A DNA stretch of 64,000 nucleotides, taken from positions 62,001 through 126,000 of the forward strand of contig NZ_JACBZR010000001.1 in the NCBI RefSeq assembly GCF_013408335.1, in the 5' to 3' direction. Every line of letters begins with the position of its first letter. The first letter of the stretch is position 1. Positions 1 through 7,940 of the stretch are shown piece after piece. The position numbers were made by a program, and so were the translations under genes. The DNA comes from Nocardioides panzhihuensis. Its GTDB lineage: Bacteria; Actinomycetota; Actinomycetes; Propionibacteriales; Nocardioidaceae. Under the pieces are notes generated by a model, which saw nothing but the letters and a program-made list of their open reading frames with translations, did no database searches and was not told the origin of the DNA.

Positions 1-1
1 G

Positions 2-295
2 GGCGTCTCCAACCTGCTTCGGATCTACTCCGCGCTGACCGGGACCGACATCGAGACCCTGGTCGGCAAGTACGCCGGCAAGGGCTACGGCGACCTGAAG
101 AAGGATCTCGCCGAGGTCGTCGTCGACTACGTCACGCCGTTCCGGGAGAAGACGCATCAGATCCTCGAGGACCGGGCCTATCTCGACGGCATCCTGGCGC
201 AGGGTGCGGAGAAGGCAGGCGTGGTCGCCCGCAGGACTCTGGCCGACGTCTACGAGCGGGTTGGTCTTGTGGCCCCCGCGACGCCGCTCGGCTAG
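2..295 (+). CDS. trpS: Tryptophanyl-tRNA synthetase, C-terminal part (truncated by window edge)
   Basis: The last 97 codons of an open frame that enters from the left edge and stops at TAG 293-295. The residues match the C-terminal helical domain of bacterial tryptophanyl-tRNA synthetase: a [12 protein letters not shown] segment, then [14 protein letters not shown] and a DYVTPFREK stretch, as in the anticodon-binding end of TrpS. The enzyme charges tRNA-Trp in the cytoplasm. The catalytic Rossmann domain with HIGH and KMSKS lies outside the window, so function is inferred from this end only. The next gene's probable promoter hexamer begins one base after the stop codon. Confidence 0.9.
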   Translation, partial: GVSNLLRIYSALTGTDIETLVGKYAGKGYGDLKKDLAEVVVDYVTPFREKTHQILEDRAYLDGILAQGAEKAGVVARRTLADVYERVGLVAPATPLG

Positions 296-307
296 TAAGG
301 TCGGCGC

Positions 308-832
308 ATGCGCACCATCGGTGTTGCCATCGCTATCCCGGAGCCATGGGCAAGCCAGCTCCAGGACTACCGGACGTCTCTCGGGGACGCGACGGCAACC
401 ATGATCCCGACGCACATCACGCTTGTGCCGCCGACGGAGATCCACGACGATCTCCTGCTGGACGTCGAGAGCCACCTCGAGTCCGCCGCTGCGAGAGTCG
501 CGCCGTTCGGCGTGCACCTGCGCGGCACCGGCACCTTCCGGCCGGTCTCGCCGGTGGTGTTCGTCGCCGTGGTGCAGGGCATCTCGGGCTGTGAGCAGCT
601 GGCCAACACCGTCCGGCAGGGGCCGCTCGATCAGAAGCTCACGTTTCCCTATCACCCGCATGTCACGATCGCTCACGACCTTCCCGACGCTAGCCTCGAC
701 AAGGCTTTCGGTGAGCTGGCCGACTTCGAGTGCGAGTGGACGGTCGAGGAGTTCCACCTCTACGTGCACGACGACGCGGACGGCTGGCGCCCGACTCGGG
801 AGTTCGCACTGAGAGCAGCACTTACCGGCTGA
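308..832 (+). CDS. 2'-5' RNA ligase family protein (2H phosphoesterase)
   Basis: A 174-residue protein with the two HxT-type motifs of the 2H phosphoesterase superfamily: HITLVPP near residue 36 and HVTIAHDLP near residue 118. These histidines form the active site in LigT/ThpR-like enzymes, which hydrolyse 2',3'-cyclic or 2',5'-linked phosphodiesters; the natural substrate is not evident here. Length is typical of the family. A TAAGGT hexamer at 296-301 lies 6 nt before the ATG, which suggests a leaderless transcript and supports this start. It follows trpS directly, an order also seen in other actinomycetes. Confidence 0.85.
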   Translation: MRTIGVAIAIPEPWASQLQDYRTSLGDATATMIPTHITLVPPTEIHDDLLLDVESHLESAAARVAPFGVHLRGTGTFRPVSPVVFVAVVQGISGCEQLANTVRQGPLDQKLTFPYHPHVTIAHDLPDASLDKAFGELADFECEWTVEEFHLYVHDDADGWRPTREFALRAALTG

Positions 833-883
833 GGCGGGCTCGCTTCCCGCCCACGATCAACGGATGGGACCTCGGGGGTACTC

Positions 884-1786
884 ATGGAGAAGATCAAGGC
901 GAAGATCGCCGAGCTACGCGAGCGCTTTCCGGCACTGGACCGGGTGCTGCGTACGCAGGAGCACTACGGTGAGGTCGGAGCGGCCCAGCAGGCCGGGGCC
1001 ATGACCTACTTCGGCTTCTTGTCGACCTTCCCGATCCTGGCGCTCGCGTTCTTCGCCGTGGGACAGATCGCCAAGGTGTACGCCGGTGCCGAGAGCGATC
1101 TGGTCGAGGCGATCGACCAAGTCCTGCCTGGGCTCGTCGGCGACGGTGCCGGGCAGCTGAAGATCGCCGACATCGAGAGCGCCGCCGGCACCGTCGGGAT
1201 CATCGGTGTCTTCGGTCTGCTCTACGCCGGGCTCGGCTTCGTCGACGGCCTCCGCAAAGCGCTGGAGGCGGTCTTCATGGTGCCGGACGAGGAGCAGCCG
1301 GGCTTCCTGGCGGCGAAGGCACGTGACCTGGTCGCGCTGGTCGTGCTCGGCCTGATCCTGCTGGTCGCGGTCGCGGCCACCGGCCTCATCCGGACCTTCT
1401 CGGTCAACGTCTTGGAGTGGATCGGCCTCGACGAAGGCTTCGGCTGGCTGATCGTGCTGCTCACCCTGGTGCTCGGCCTGGCCGCCAACACCCTGCTCTT
1501 CTTCTCGATGTTCCACCTCGCGCCCCAGAAGGACACCCCGAAGCGAGCCCTGTGGGCAGGTGCGCTGCTCGGCGCGATCGGCTTCGAGATCCTCAAGCAG
1601 GCCTCGACCCTCCTGCTGAACGCGACCCAGGGGCAGCCGGCCTTCCAGGCCTTCGGCATCGCCCTCATCCTCGTGGTCTGGATCCACTACACCTCGATGG
1701 TGATCCTCTACGCCGCCTGCTTCGCCCATGTCGGGGCGACTCCCGCCGACGTGAGAGAGTCGGATCATGAAGCTCGAGAAGACTGA
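884..1786 (+). CDS. YihY/BrkB family membrane protein
   Basis: A 300-residue integral membrane protein of the YihY (formerly 'ribonuclease BN') family. After a charged N-terminal helix there is the family-typical QAGAMTYFGFLSTFPILAL segment near residue 37. About six hydrophobic helices follow, including LVALVVLGLILLVAVAATGLI and WLIVLLTLVLGLAANTLLFF. Family members are inner-membrane proteins of unknown molecular activity, and the old RNase assignment was withdrawn. A G-rich ribosome binding site (GGGGG) precedes the ATG. Its 3' end overlaps the next small gene by 20 nt, so the two are probably co-translated. Confidence 0.85.
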   Translation: MEKIKAKIAELRERFPALDRVLRTQEHYGEVGAAQQAGAMTYFGFLSTFPILALAFFAVGQIAKVYAGAESDLVEAIDQVLPGLVGDGAGQLKIADIESAAGTVGIIGVFGLLYAGLGFVDGLRKALEAVFMVPDEEQPGFLAAKARDLVALVVLGLILLVAVAATGLIRTFSVNVLEWIGLDEGFGWLIVLLTLVLGLAANTLLFFSMFHLAPQKDTPKRALWAGALLGAIGFEILKQASTLLLNATQGQPAFQAFGIALILVVWIHYTSMVILYAACFAHVGATPADVRESDHEARED

Positions 1787-1991
1787 CGGCGCGCTCCTCC
1801 TGGTGATCGGGATCTGGACGATCGCGATCTGGACCAACTTCGGCCGCAACCTCGTCAAGACCGCCAAGGACCCGGAGCAGACCCGTCCCAAGCCCTACTA
1901 CATCGCCCACGCGGTGCTCGTGGTGGTCGACGTCCTCCTCGGTGGCCTGCTGATCAAGCTGGGCGTGCAGCGGCTGCTGACCAGGGGATAG
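1767..1991 (+). CDS. Small two-helix membrane protein, SCO4848-like
   Basis: A 74-residue protein with two hydrophobic segments, ALLLVIGIWTIAIWT (residues about 9-23) and AVLVVVDVLLGGLLI (about 49-63), separated by a basic loop. It resembles the small SCO4848-type membrane protein that sits beside the YihY gene in streptomycetes. Function is unknown. It overlaps the YihY gene by 20 nt and must be transcribed with it. The stop codon lies in a 14-bp perfect palindrome (1986-1999) in the 8-bp gap to the convergent ohrR gene. Confidence 0.75.
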   Translation: MKLEKTDGALLLVIGIWTIAIWTNFGRNLVKTAKDPEQTRPKPYYIAHAVLVVVDVLLGGLLIKLGVQRLLTRG

Positions 1992-1999
1992 ATCTATCC

Positions 2000-2461
2000 T
2001 CAGGCGGACTCGGCCGTGTCGAGGTGGTCGACCAGCTCGGTGAGCTGGTCGCGCAGCGCGAGCGCCTCGTCACGGGTGATCCCCATCGATGCGCCGAGCT
2101 GCTGAGGGACGCCGGAGACCTGCTCCTCCAGAGCCCGGCCGTCCTCGGTCAGGCTGACCAGCACACGACGCTCGTCGCCGGGGTCGCGTTCGCGTCGCAC
2201 CTGACCGGCGGCCTCGAGGCGCTTGAGCAGCGGCGTCAGGGTGCCGGAGTCGAGCCGCAGGCGCTGGCCGAGGGAGGTGACCGAGAGCGGCTCCTCGCCA
2301 TCCCAGAGCACCAGCATCACCAGATACTGCGGATAGGTGAGCCCCGTCCCCTCGAGCAGCGTCGCGTAGCGCTTCGTGACGGCTCGGGTCGCTGCGTACA
2401 GGGGAAAGCAGAGCTGCAGGTCGAGTGCGAGCTGCGGATAGGTACGTCCGGACACATTCAT
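2000..2461 (-). CDS. ohrR: MarR-family peroxide-sensing regulator (OhrR-like)
   Basis: A 153-residue winged-helix regulator. An early cysteine in [12 protein letters not shown] (Cys18) matches the reactive cysteine of OhrR proteins, which are oxidised by organic hydroperoxides and then release DNA. The wing and recognition helix region includes [33 protein letters not shown] and [14 protein letters not shown], all MarR hallmarks. The ATG is preceded by AAGGGGG seven bases upstream, so this gene has a normal ribosome binding site. It is divergent from ohr, and two TTGTGCACA boxes lie between the genes. By analogy with known OhrR systems it should repress ohr and itself. Confidence 0.88.
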   Translation of the reverse strand: MNVSGRTYPQLALDLQLCFPLYAATRAVTKRYATLLEGTGLTYPQYLVMLVLWDGEEPLSVTSLGQRLRLDSGTLTPLLKRLEAAGQVRRERDPGDERRVLVSLTEDGRALEEQVSGVPQQLGASMGITRDEALALRDQLTELVDHLDTAESA

Positions 2462-2473
2462 GAGTCTACCCCC

Positions 2474-2510
2474 TTGCGCTATTAAGTTGTGCACAATATG
2501 GTTGTGCACA
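2474..2510 (+). promoter_or_regulatory. ohr promoter overlapped by two OhrR-type operators
   Basis: TTGTGCACAA (2487-2496) is a perfect 10-bp palindrome, and TTGTGCACA is repeated at 2502-2510, 15 bp on. A TTGCGC hexamer (2474-2479) and TATGGT (2497-2502) are spaced 17 bp apart, giving a -35/-10 pair. The predicted transcription start falls on or just before ATG 2510, so the ohr mRNA would be leaderless. Both palindromes overlap the promoter, which is consistent with repression by OhrR. Operator identity is inferred from position and symmetry. Confidence 0.65.
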
Positions 2511-2926
2511 TGACACCGATCTACACCGCTTCCGCAGTCAGCACCGGCGACGCCCGCAACGGCCATGTCCAGTCCACCGACGGCCTCATCGACGCCGACG
2601 TCCGCATCCCCAAGGAGATGGGTGGCGCCGGCGGCGCCACCAACCCCGAGCAGCTCTTCGCCGCTGGGTACGCCGCCTGCTTCCACTCCGCCCTCAAGCT
2701 GGTCGCCGGCAAGGCCAAGGTCGACATGACCGACTCCGAGGTCGTCGCCGACGTGAGCATCGGCGACAACGGCCAGGGCGGCTTCGGCCTCGCTGTCCAG
2801 CTCGAGGTGACCATCCCCGGCACCGATGCCGAGACCGCTCAGCAGCTCGCCGAGCAGGCCCACCAGGTCTGCCCCTACTCCAACGCCACCCGCGGCAACA
2901 TCGAGGTCGAGCTCACCGTCGCCTGA
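2510..2926 (+). CDS. ohr: Organic hydroperoxide resistance protein Ohr (OsmC/Ohr family)
   Basis: A 138-residue OsmC-fold peroxidase that reduces organic hydroperoxides in the cytoplasm using a cysteine pair. Both catalytic cysteines are visible: Cys57 in AACFHSAL (peroxidatic) and Cys121 in VCPYSNATRGN (resolving). The N-terminus MTPIYTASAVSTGD is typical of Ohr. Two earlier in-frame starts (GTG 2489, ATG 2498) exist. ATG 2510 is preferred from family length and because the TATGGT hexamer ends 7 nt before it. The gene is divergent from the OhrR-like regulator, which makes the assignment firm. Confidence 0.93.
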   Translation: MTPIYTASAVSTGDARNGHVQSTDGLIDADVRIPKEMGGAGGATNPEQLFAAGYAACFHSALKLVAGKAKVDMTDSEVVADVSIGDNGQGGFGLAVQLEVTIPGTDAETAQQLAEQAHQVCPYSNATRGNIEVELTVA

Positions 2927-2940
2927 AGTCCTGCCGAGGC

Positions 2941-3000
2941 GTCACTTACGTCGGCCGAGATGGCACGGCTGTGACGTCTCGGCCGACGGGCGTGACGTCT
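2941..3000. repeat. Intergenic GTCGGCCGAGA inverted repeat
   Basis: GTCGGCCGAGA at 2950-2960 is followed by its inverse TCTCGGCCGAC at 2977-2987, with a partial third copy (GTGACGTCTCGGC) at about 2992-3004. The same unit recurs in the gaps on both sides of the erm gene (45991-46022 and 47045-47103). It could form a hairpin at the end of ohr. Its role is unknown. Confidence 0.7.
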
Positions 3001-3011
3001 CGGCATGGCAG

Positions 3012-3043
3012 AAGGGCCGCTCTCCCGTGGGAGAGCGGCCCTT
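3012..3043. terminator. Bidirectional terminator between ohr and sdhB
   Basis: A perfect 15-bp inverted repeat (3012-3026 with 3029-3043) has a two-base centre and AAGGG/CCCTT outer ends. It lies between convergent ohr and sdhB. No long U-tract follows on either side, which is common for terminators in GC-rich actinobacteria. Confidence 0.85.
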
Positions 3044-3065
3044 CCGCTATCTGGGGACCAGACGG

Positions 3066-3806
3066 TCAGCCGAGGATCATCGAGTTGCGCAGATCCTTGT
3101 TGAGCTGCGAGATCACGTCGAGCGGGATCTCCTTGGGGCAGGCGGAGGCGCACTCACCGATGTTGGTGCAGCCACCGAAGCCCTCGGCGTCGTGCTGGGC
3201 CAGCATGGTCTGCACGCGGGAGTAGCGCTCCGGCTGGCCCTGCGGCAGCTCACCGAGGTGGGTGATCTTCGCGCCGAGGAACAGCGAGGCGGAGCCGTTG
3301 GGGCAGGCGGCGACGCACGCGCCGCAGCCGATGCAGGTGGCCGTGTTGAACGCCCGCATGGCCTTGTCGCGCGGTGCCGGCACCGAGTTGGCCTCGGGGG
3401 CCGAGCCGGTGTTGGCCGAGATGTAGCCGCCGTTCTGGATGATCCGGTCGAACGCGGAGCGGTCGACGATCAGGTCCCTGACGATCGGGAACGACGAGGC
3501 GCGCCACGGCTCGATGGTGATCGTGTCGCCGTCCTTGAACGAGCGCATGTGCAGCTGGCAGGTCGTGGTGACCTCCGGGCCGTGCGCCTCGCCGTTGATC
3601 ATCAGCGAGCACGTGCCGCAGATGCCCTCGCGACAGTCGGAGTCGAACGCGACCGGCTCCTCGTCGTTGTGCAGGAGCTGCTCGTTGAGCAGGTCGAGCA
3701 TCTCGAGGAAGGACATGTCCTGCGAGACGCCGTCCAGCTCGTACGTCTTGATCGCACCCTTGTCGGACGCGTTGGCCTGCCGCCAGATCTTGAGCGTCAG
3801 CTTCAT
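3066..3806 (-). CDS. sdhB: Succinate dehydrogenase iron-sulfur subunit
   Basis: A 246-residue electron-transfer subunit of complex II. Ligands for all three clusters are visible. CREGICGTC near residues 57-65 (with a further downstream Cys) belongs to the [2Fe-2S] domain. CIGCGACVAACPNG and CTNIGECASACPKEIP supply the [4Fe-4S] and [3Fe-4S] cysteines. The start at [10 protein letters not shown] is preferred over longer in-frame extensions because the ATG shares its A with the TAA stop of sdhA (TAATG), indicating translational coupling. It passes electrons from SdhA to the membrane quinone site in SdhC. It is the last gene of sdhCAB. Confidence 0.95.
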   Translation of the reverse strand: MKLTLKIWRQANASDKGAIKTYELDGVSQDMSFLEMLDLLNEQLLHNDEEPVAFDSDCREGICGTCSLMINGEAHGPEVTTTCQLHMRSFKDGDTITIEPWRASSFPIVRDLIVDRSAFDRIIQNGGYISANTGSAPEANSVPAPRDKAMRAFNTATCIGCGACVAACPNGSASLFLGAKITHLGELPQGQPERYSRVQTMLAQHDAEGFGGCTNIGECASACPKEIPLDVISQLNKDLRNSMILG

Positions 3807-5860
3807 TACTTGTACGACCTCTGCTTCATCTCGATGGCGGTGTAGATCAGGTCTTCCTTGTGGAGGATCGGGGCGCCGTCCTCGCCACCGAACTCCCAGG
3901 CCGCGACGTAGGCGAACTCGTCGTCGTGACGCATGGCCTCGCCCTCGTCCGTCTGGGACTCGCCGCGGAAGTGGCCGCCGCAGGACTCGCGGCGGTTGAG
4001 CGCGTCGATGCACATGAGCTCACCGAGCTCGATGAAGTCCGCGACGCGGTTGGCCTTCTCGAGGTCCTGGTTGAGCGACTCGGCGGAGCCGAGGACCTTG
4101 ACGTTGGTCCAGAACTCCTTCTTGAGCTCTCGGATCAGGCCGATGGCCGTCTTCAGGCCCTCCTCGCGGCGGTCCATCCCGCAGTATTCCCACATGATCT
4201 GACCGAGCTCCTTGTGGATGGACTCCACGGAGCGCTCACCGTTGATGCTCATCAGCTTCTCGACCCGGGACGTGACCCCGTCGAGAGCCTCCACCACAGC
4301 CGGGTGGGACTCGTCGATCTTGTCGAACGGCCCGTCGGCGAGGTAGTCGGTGATGGTGTTCGGCAGCACGAAGTAGCCGTCGGCGAGACCCTGCATCAGC
4401 GCCGAGGCACCGAGGCGGTTCGCGCCGTGGTCGGAGAAGTTCGCCTCGCCGGTGCAGAACAGGCCGGTGACGCTGGTCTGGAGCTCGTAGTCGACCCAGA
4501 GGCCACCCATGACGTAGTGCACGGCGGGGTAGATCCGCATCGGCACCTCGTAGGGGTTCTCGCCGGTGATCCGCTCGTACATGTCGAGGAGGTTGTCGTA
4601 CTTCTCCTCGATCTTGTCCTTGCCGAGGCGCTCGATCGCGGCACCGAGATCGAGGTAGACGCCGCGGCGGAACTTCTTCACGGAGCCGTCGGGCTGGGTC
4701 TCCTCGACCTCCGGGCCGACGCCGCGGCCCTCGTCGCACATGTACTTCGCGGCACGCGAGGCGATGTCGCGGGGGACCAGGTTGCCGAACGCCGGGTAGA
4801 TCCGCTCCAGGAAGTAGTCGCGGTCGGCCTCGGGGATGTTGCGCGGGTCCTTGGTGCAGTCCTCGGCGTTCTTCGGGACCCAGATGCGGCCGTCGTTACG
4901 CAGCGACTCCGACATCAGGGTCAGCTTCGACTGGTGCGCGCCGGTGACCGGGATGCAGGTCGGGTGGATCTGCGTGTAGCAGGGGTTGGCCATGTAGGCG
5001 CCCTTGCGGTGCGCACGCCATGCGGCCATGACGTTCGACCCCATCGCGTTGGTCGAGAGGTAGAAGACGTTGCCGTAGCCGCCGGTGGCCAGCACGACCG
5101 CGTCGGCCAGGTGGGTCTCGATCTCGCCGGTGACCATGTTGCGGGCCACGATGCCGCGGGCACGGTCGTCGACGATGATCACGTCGAGCATCTCGTGGCG
5201 GGTGAACTGCTCGACGGTGCCGGCAGCGACCTGGCGCTCCATGGCCTGGTAGGCGCCGAGCAGCAGCTGCTGGCCGGTCTGACCGCGTGCATAGAAGGTA
5301 CGCGAGACCTGGACGCCACCGAAGGAGCGGTTGTCCAGCAGGCCGCCGTACTCGCGGGCGAAGGGGACGCCCTGCGCCACGCACTGGTCGATGATGTTGG
5401 TCGAGACCTCGGCGAGGCGGTAGACGTTCGACTCGCGCGAGCGGTAGTCGCCGCCCTTGACCGTGTCGTAGAAGAGCCGGTAGTCGGAGTCGCCGTCGGA
5501 CTTGTAGTTCTTCGAGGCGTTGATACCGCCCTGCGCGGCGATCGAGTGAGCACGACGCGGGGAGTCTTGGTAGCAGAAGGACTTCACGTTGTAGCCGGCT
5601 TCGCCGAGCGTGGCGGCAGCGGCGCCGCCCGCGAGTCCGGTGCCGACGATGATGACGTCGAGCTTGCGCCGGTTGGCCGGGTTGACGAGCCGGTTCTCGA
5701 ACTTGCGGGTCGTCCAACGGTCCGCGATCGGCCCGGTGGGCGTCTTCGGGTCGACGAGCTTCTCGCCGAGCACGTAGTAGCCCGCGGCGTCGTCGGATTT
5801 CTGGACCGGTGCCTCGTTGGTCGGGGTGAGGCCGGGCAGGTAGTGGGTTCCAGCAGCCAT
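3806..5860 (-). CDS. sdhA: Succinate dehydrogenase/fumarate reductase flavoprotein subunit
   Basis: A 684-residue catalytic subunit that oxidises succinate to fumarate at the inner face of the membrane. The dinucleotide-binding motif [18 protein letters not shown] lies near residues 71-88. The [11 protein letters not shown] segment contains the histidine (about residue 105) that covalently binds FAD in this family. [14 protein letters not shown] near residue 475 is the conserved active-site region. The length (longer than the roughly 590 residues of E. coli SdhA) fits the menaquinone-type enzymes of actinobacteria and Bacillus. The stop codon overlaps the sdhB start by one base; sdhC lies 13 bp upstream. 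Confidence 0.95.
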   Translation of the reverse strand: MAAGTHYLPGLTPTNEAPVQKSDDAAGYYVLGEKLVDPKTPTGPIADRWTTRKFENRLVNPANRRKLDVIIVGTGLAGGAAAATLGEAGYNVKSFCYQDSPRRAHSIAAQGGINASKNYKSDGDSDYRLFYDTVKGGDYRSRESNVYRLAEVSTNIIDQCVAQGVPFAREYGGLLDNRSFGGVQVSRTFYARGQTGQQLLLGAYQAMERQVAAGTVEQFTRHEMLDVIIVDDRARGIVARNMVTGEIETHLADAVVLATGGYGNVFYLSTNAMGSNVMAAWRAHRKGAYMANPCYTQIHPTCIPVTGAHQSKLTLMSESLRNDGRIWVPKNAEDCTKDPRNIPEADRDYFLERIYPAFGNLVPRDIASRAAKYMCDEGRGVGPEVEETQPDGSVKKFRRGVYLDLGAAIERLGKDKIEEKYDNLLDMYERITGENPYEVPMRIYPAVHYVMGGLWVDYELQTSVTGLFCTGEANFSDHGANRLGASALMQGLADGYFVLPNTITDYLADGPFDKIDESHPAVVEALDGVTSRVEKLMSINGERSVESIHKELGQIMWEYCGMDRREEGLKTAIGLIRELKKEFWTNVKVLGSAESLNQDLEKANRVADFIELGELMCIDALNRRESCGGHFRGESQTDEGEAMRHDDEFAYVAAWEFGGEDGAPILHKEDLIYTAIEMKQRSYK

Positions 5861-5873
5861 GTGTCAGATGTCC

Positions 5874-6602
5874 TTACGAGATGACGCCGAAGACGGTGAA
5901 CAGGGGGACCAGCGAGAAGCCGCCGGCGACCACGATCGCGACGACCCAGCCGGCGACGCGGGCCCTGGCACGCGACTCAGCGGTGTTGGTGAACCCGAGC
6001 GTCTGGATGGCGCTGAAGGTGCCGTGGTGCAGGTGGAAGGCGAGCGCGAGCATCGCGAACATGTAGATGAGGACCATCCACCACTGCTCGGGCTGGAACG
6101 CCGCGGTCAGCAGTCGGTACGGGTTCTCCGTGACGTCCGCAGCCTGTCCGCCCTCGCCCACGTTGATCTTCACGATGGTGAACTGGAGCAGGTGCCAGAC
6201 GACGAAGAGGAGCAGGGCCACGCCGCCCCAGCGCATGGTGCGCGAGGAGAGCGACGAAGCCTTGTTCTTCTTCACCGCGTACTTCACCGGCCGCTGCGCG
6301 TGGGCACGCATCGAGAGCGCTACCGCCGCACCGACGTGAGCCACCAGCGACGCCAGCAGCACCACTCGCAGGATCCAGAGGAGGCCGCCGTAAGGCAGCA
6401 TCGGCTCCCCGAACGTACGCAGGTGCTCGGCATACTCGTTGTAGGCCAGCTCGCCACTGAAGGCTTTGAGGTTGCCGTACATGTGTAGGAGCACAAACAG
6501 GATGAAGACGATGCCGCTGGCCGCCATAAGGAGCTTCAGGGCGATCGTCGAGCGCGTCGACCGCGCGCCTTTGATCAGAGTCGTGGTTGCCACGGCACGC
6601 AC
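5874..6602 (-). CDS. sdhC: Succinate dehydrogenase cytochrome b558 subunit
   Basis: A 242-residue membrane anchor with about five transmembrane helices: IALKLLMAASGIVFILFVLLH, the segment around residue 85, VALLLFVVWHLLQFT, MVLIYMFAMLALAFHLHHGTF and WVVAIVVAGGFSLVPLFTVF. Histidines in LHMYGN, VAHVG, WHLLQF and HLHHG are positioned to ligate two haems, as in the single-anchor di-haem b558 family; there is no separate sdhD. The GTG start has GGGAG seven bases upstream. A second in-frame GTG nine bases later is a weaker alternative. It heads the sdhCAB operon. Confidence 0.92.
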   Translation of the reverse strand: MRAVATTTLIKGARSTRSTIALKLLMAASGIVFILFVLLHMYGNLKAFSGELAYNEYAEHLRTFGEPMLPYGGLLWILRVVLLASLVAHVGAAVALSMRAHAQRPVKYAVKKNKASSLSSRTMRWGGVALLLFVVWHLLQFTIVKINVGEGGQAADVTENPYRLLTAAFQPEQWWMVLIYMFAMLALAFHLHHGTFSAIQTLGFTNTAESRARARVAGWVVAIVVAGGFSLVPLFTVFGVIS

Positions 6603-6700
6603 GCTACTACTCCCGCTACCCGAACTTGTACGCAGGGAGTATGTGACATTTCAGTCTCTGCCGGGGCGGGGGAGGTTACTGGCGAGTATCGCCGTGCTGA

Positions 6701-6716
6701 GTTAGGCAAGCCTAAC
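6701..6716 (-). promoter_or_regulatory. Candidate iron box (DtxR/IdeR-type) upstream of sdhCAB
   Basis: GTTAGGCAAGCCTAAC has perfect 7-bp arms around a 2-bp centre. It matches the left 15 positions of the 19-bp DtxR/IdeR consensus except at two central bases. It lies about 100 bp upstream of the sdhC start and overlaps the stop codon of the neighbouring glycosyltransferase gene. Iron control of a complex rich in haem and iron-sulfur clusters is plausible, but the site is inferred from sequence only. Confidence 0.5.
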
Positions 6717-7805
6717 AGGCGGCCGGGCATTCTTCGCCGCTGTGGCGTGAGGTCGTGAGGAGCGGGCCGCATCGAGCGAGACAAGCCGGGTCCGCAACTC
6801 GTCGACGGCGTCGCTCCAGGGGCGCGTCGCGACCAGCTCGCGACCACGGTCGCCGAGCAGACGTCGACGCGGGTCGGAGACCACCGAGGCGACCGCGTCG
6901 GCGAGCTCGCGGCTGCGCGCCGGGTCGTAGAGCACTCCGGTCTCCATGTGCTGGACGATCTCGGCGGCCGCGCCGGCGCGCGGAGCGATCACCGGGATGG
7001 CGCTAGCCGCGGCCTCTCGCAGGATGTGACCGCAACCCTCCTCCTCGCCCGGGTGGACGAGTACGTCGAGCGAGGCGAGCGCGACGGCCATGTCACCGGT
7101 GCCCAGAGGTCCGGTCAGCTTCGCCTGCGGGATGCGCTGCTTGAGCCATCCGCGCTGCGGTCCGTCCCCGATGATCACCAGGCGGATTCCGGGCACGGTG
7201 GTCAGCTCGGCGAGGCGGCGTACGCCGTGGCTCCTGGCCAGGTTGCCGGCGTAGCCGACCACGACCAGCGGGGTGGGGCGGGACTTCGCCTTGGACCACC
7301 GGCGGTGCAGCCAGTCGTCGCGCAGGCTGGGGGAGAAGGCGGCCGTGTCGACCCCGGGCTCCCAGATCTCGGCACGGACGTCGATCGCGGCGAGCACGCG
7401 GCGCAGCCACTCGCTTGTGACAAAGATCTCGTCGGCGTACGCGGCGATGGAGGTGTTCCAGGTGAGCGCCGCCTTGGGGGAGACGGGGGACTGCTGGACG
7501 ACCAGCGTGGTCGCAGCGGCCGCGCTCGGGGACGAGAGTGCCTTGCGGCCCAGGCGCCCCGGATCGAAGCTGACCACGACGTCCGGCTCGAAGGACTCCA
7601 GTGCGTCGCGTACCTGACGGCCCGTCTTGGCGATCGGCGAGACCCGGACGACACGGCTGTTGCGGTAGACCGGCAGGCCTGGGCCGGGCGCGATGAATCG
7701 CACCTCGTGGCCCGACTCGATCATGTGGTCGGCGATGGCCTTCACCGTGGTCGTGACACCATCGATGGTGGGAAAGAAGCTCTCGGTGACCAGTGCCATC
7801 TTCAT
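6702..7805 (-). CDS. Glycosyltransferase family 4 protein, mannosyltransferase-like
   Basis: A 367-residue GT-B fold glycosyltransferase. The N-terminal domain begins MALVTESFFPTIDGVTTTV, the usual start of GDP-mannose-dependent alpha-mannosyltransferases of the MgtA/PimB group. The C-terminal domain carries GYAGNLARSHG and the donor-binding HPGEEEGCGHILREAAASA segment (E-x7-E type) near residues 255-273. Actinobacterial homologues build phosphatidylinositol mannosides, lipomannan or other cell-envelope glycans at the cytoplasmic membrane face. The specific donor and acceptor cannot be read from the sequence. The stop codon lies inside the iron-box-like palindrome. Confidence 0.82.
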   Translation of the reverse strand: MKMALVTESFFPTIDGVTTTVKAIADHMIESGHEVRFIAPGPGLPVYRNSRVVRVSPIAKTGRQVRDALESFEPDVVVSFDPGRLGRKALSSPSAAAATTLVVQQSPVSPKAALTWNTSIAAYADEIFVTSEWLRRVLAAIDVRAEIWEPGVDTAAFSPSLRDDWLHRRWSKAKSRPTPLVVVGYAGNLARSHGVRRLAELTTVPGIRLVIIGDGPQRGWLKQRIPQAKLTGPLGTGDMAVALASLDVLVHPGEEEGCGHILREAAASAIPVIAPRAGAAAEIVQHMETGVLYDPARSRELADAVASVVSDPRRRLLGDRGRELVATRPWSDAVDELRTRLVSLDAARSSRPHATAAKNARPPVRLA

Positions 7806-7940
7806 GCCACCAGCGTCCTGCTCCGGGGTGGCGAGAGCGCGACACGTGCGTTGATCTGGGATGAACCATCGGCATAGTGGCAGGCTTTACGGGTGGCCGG
7901 TCGGGCCCAGCGACGACGACCAGGGTGATGAGGACTATCA

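Noticed and set aside
3860..5884. A 674-codon open frame on the plus strand opposite sdhA
   Set aside because: It is the antisense shadow of sdhA in GC-rich DNA; its composition (runs of Val, Asp, Gly, Leu) is that of a mirrored coding frame and no family is recognised.
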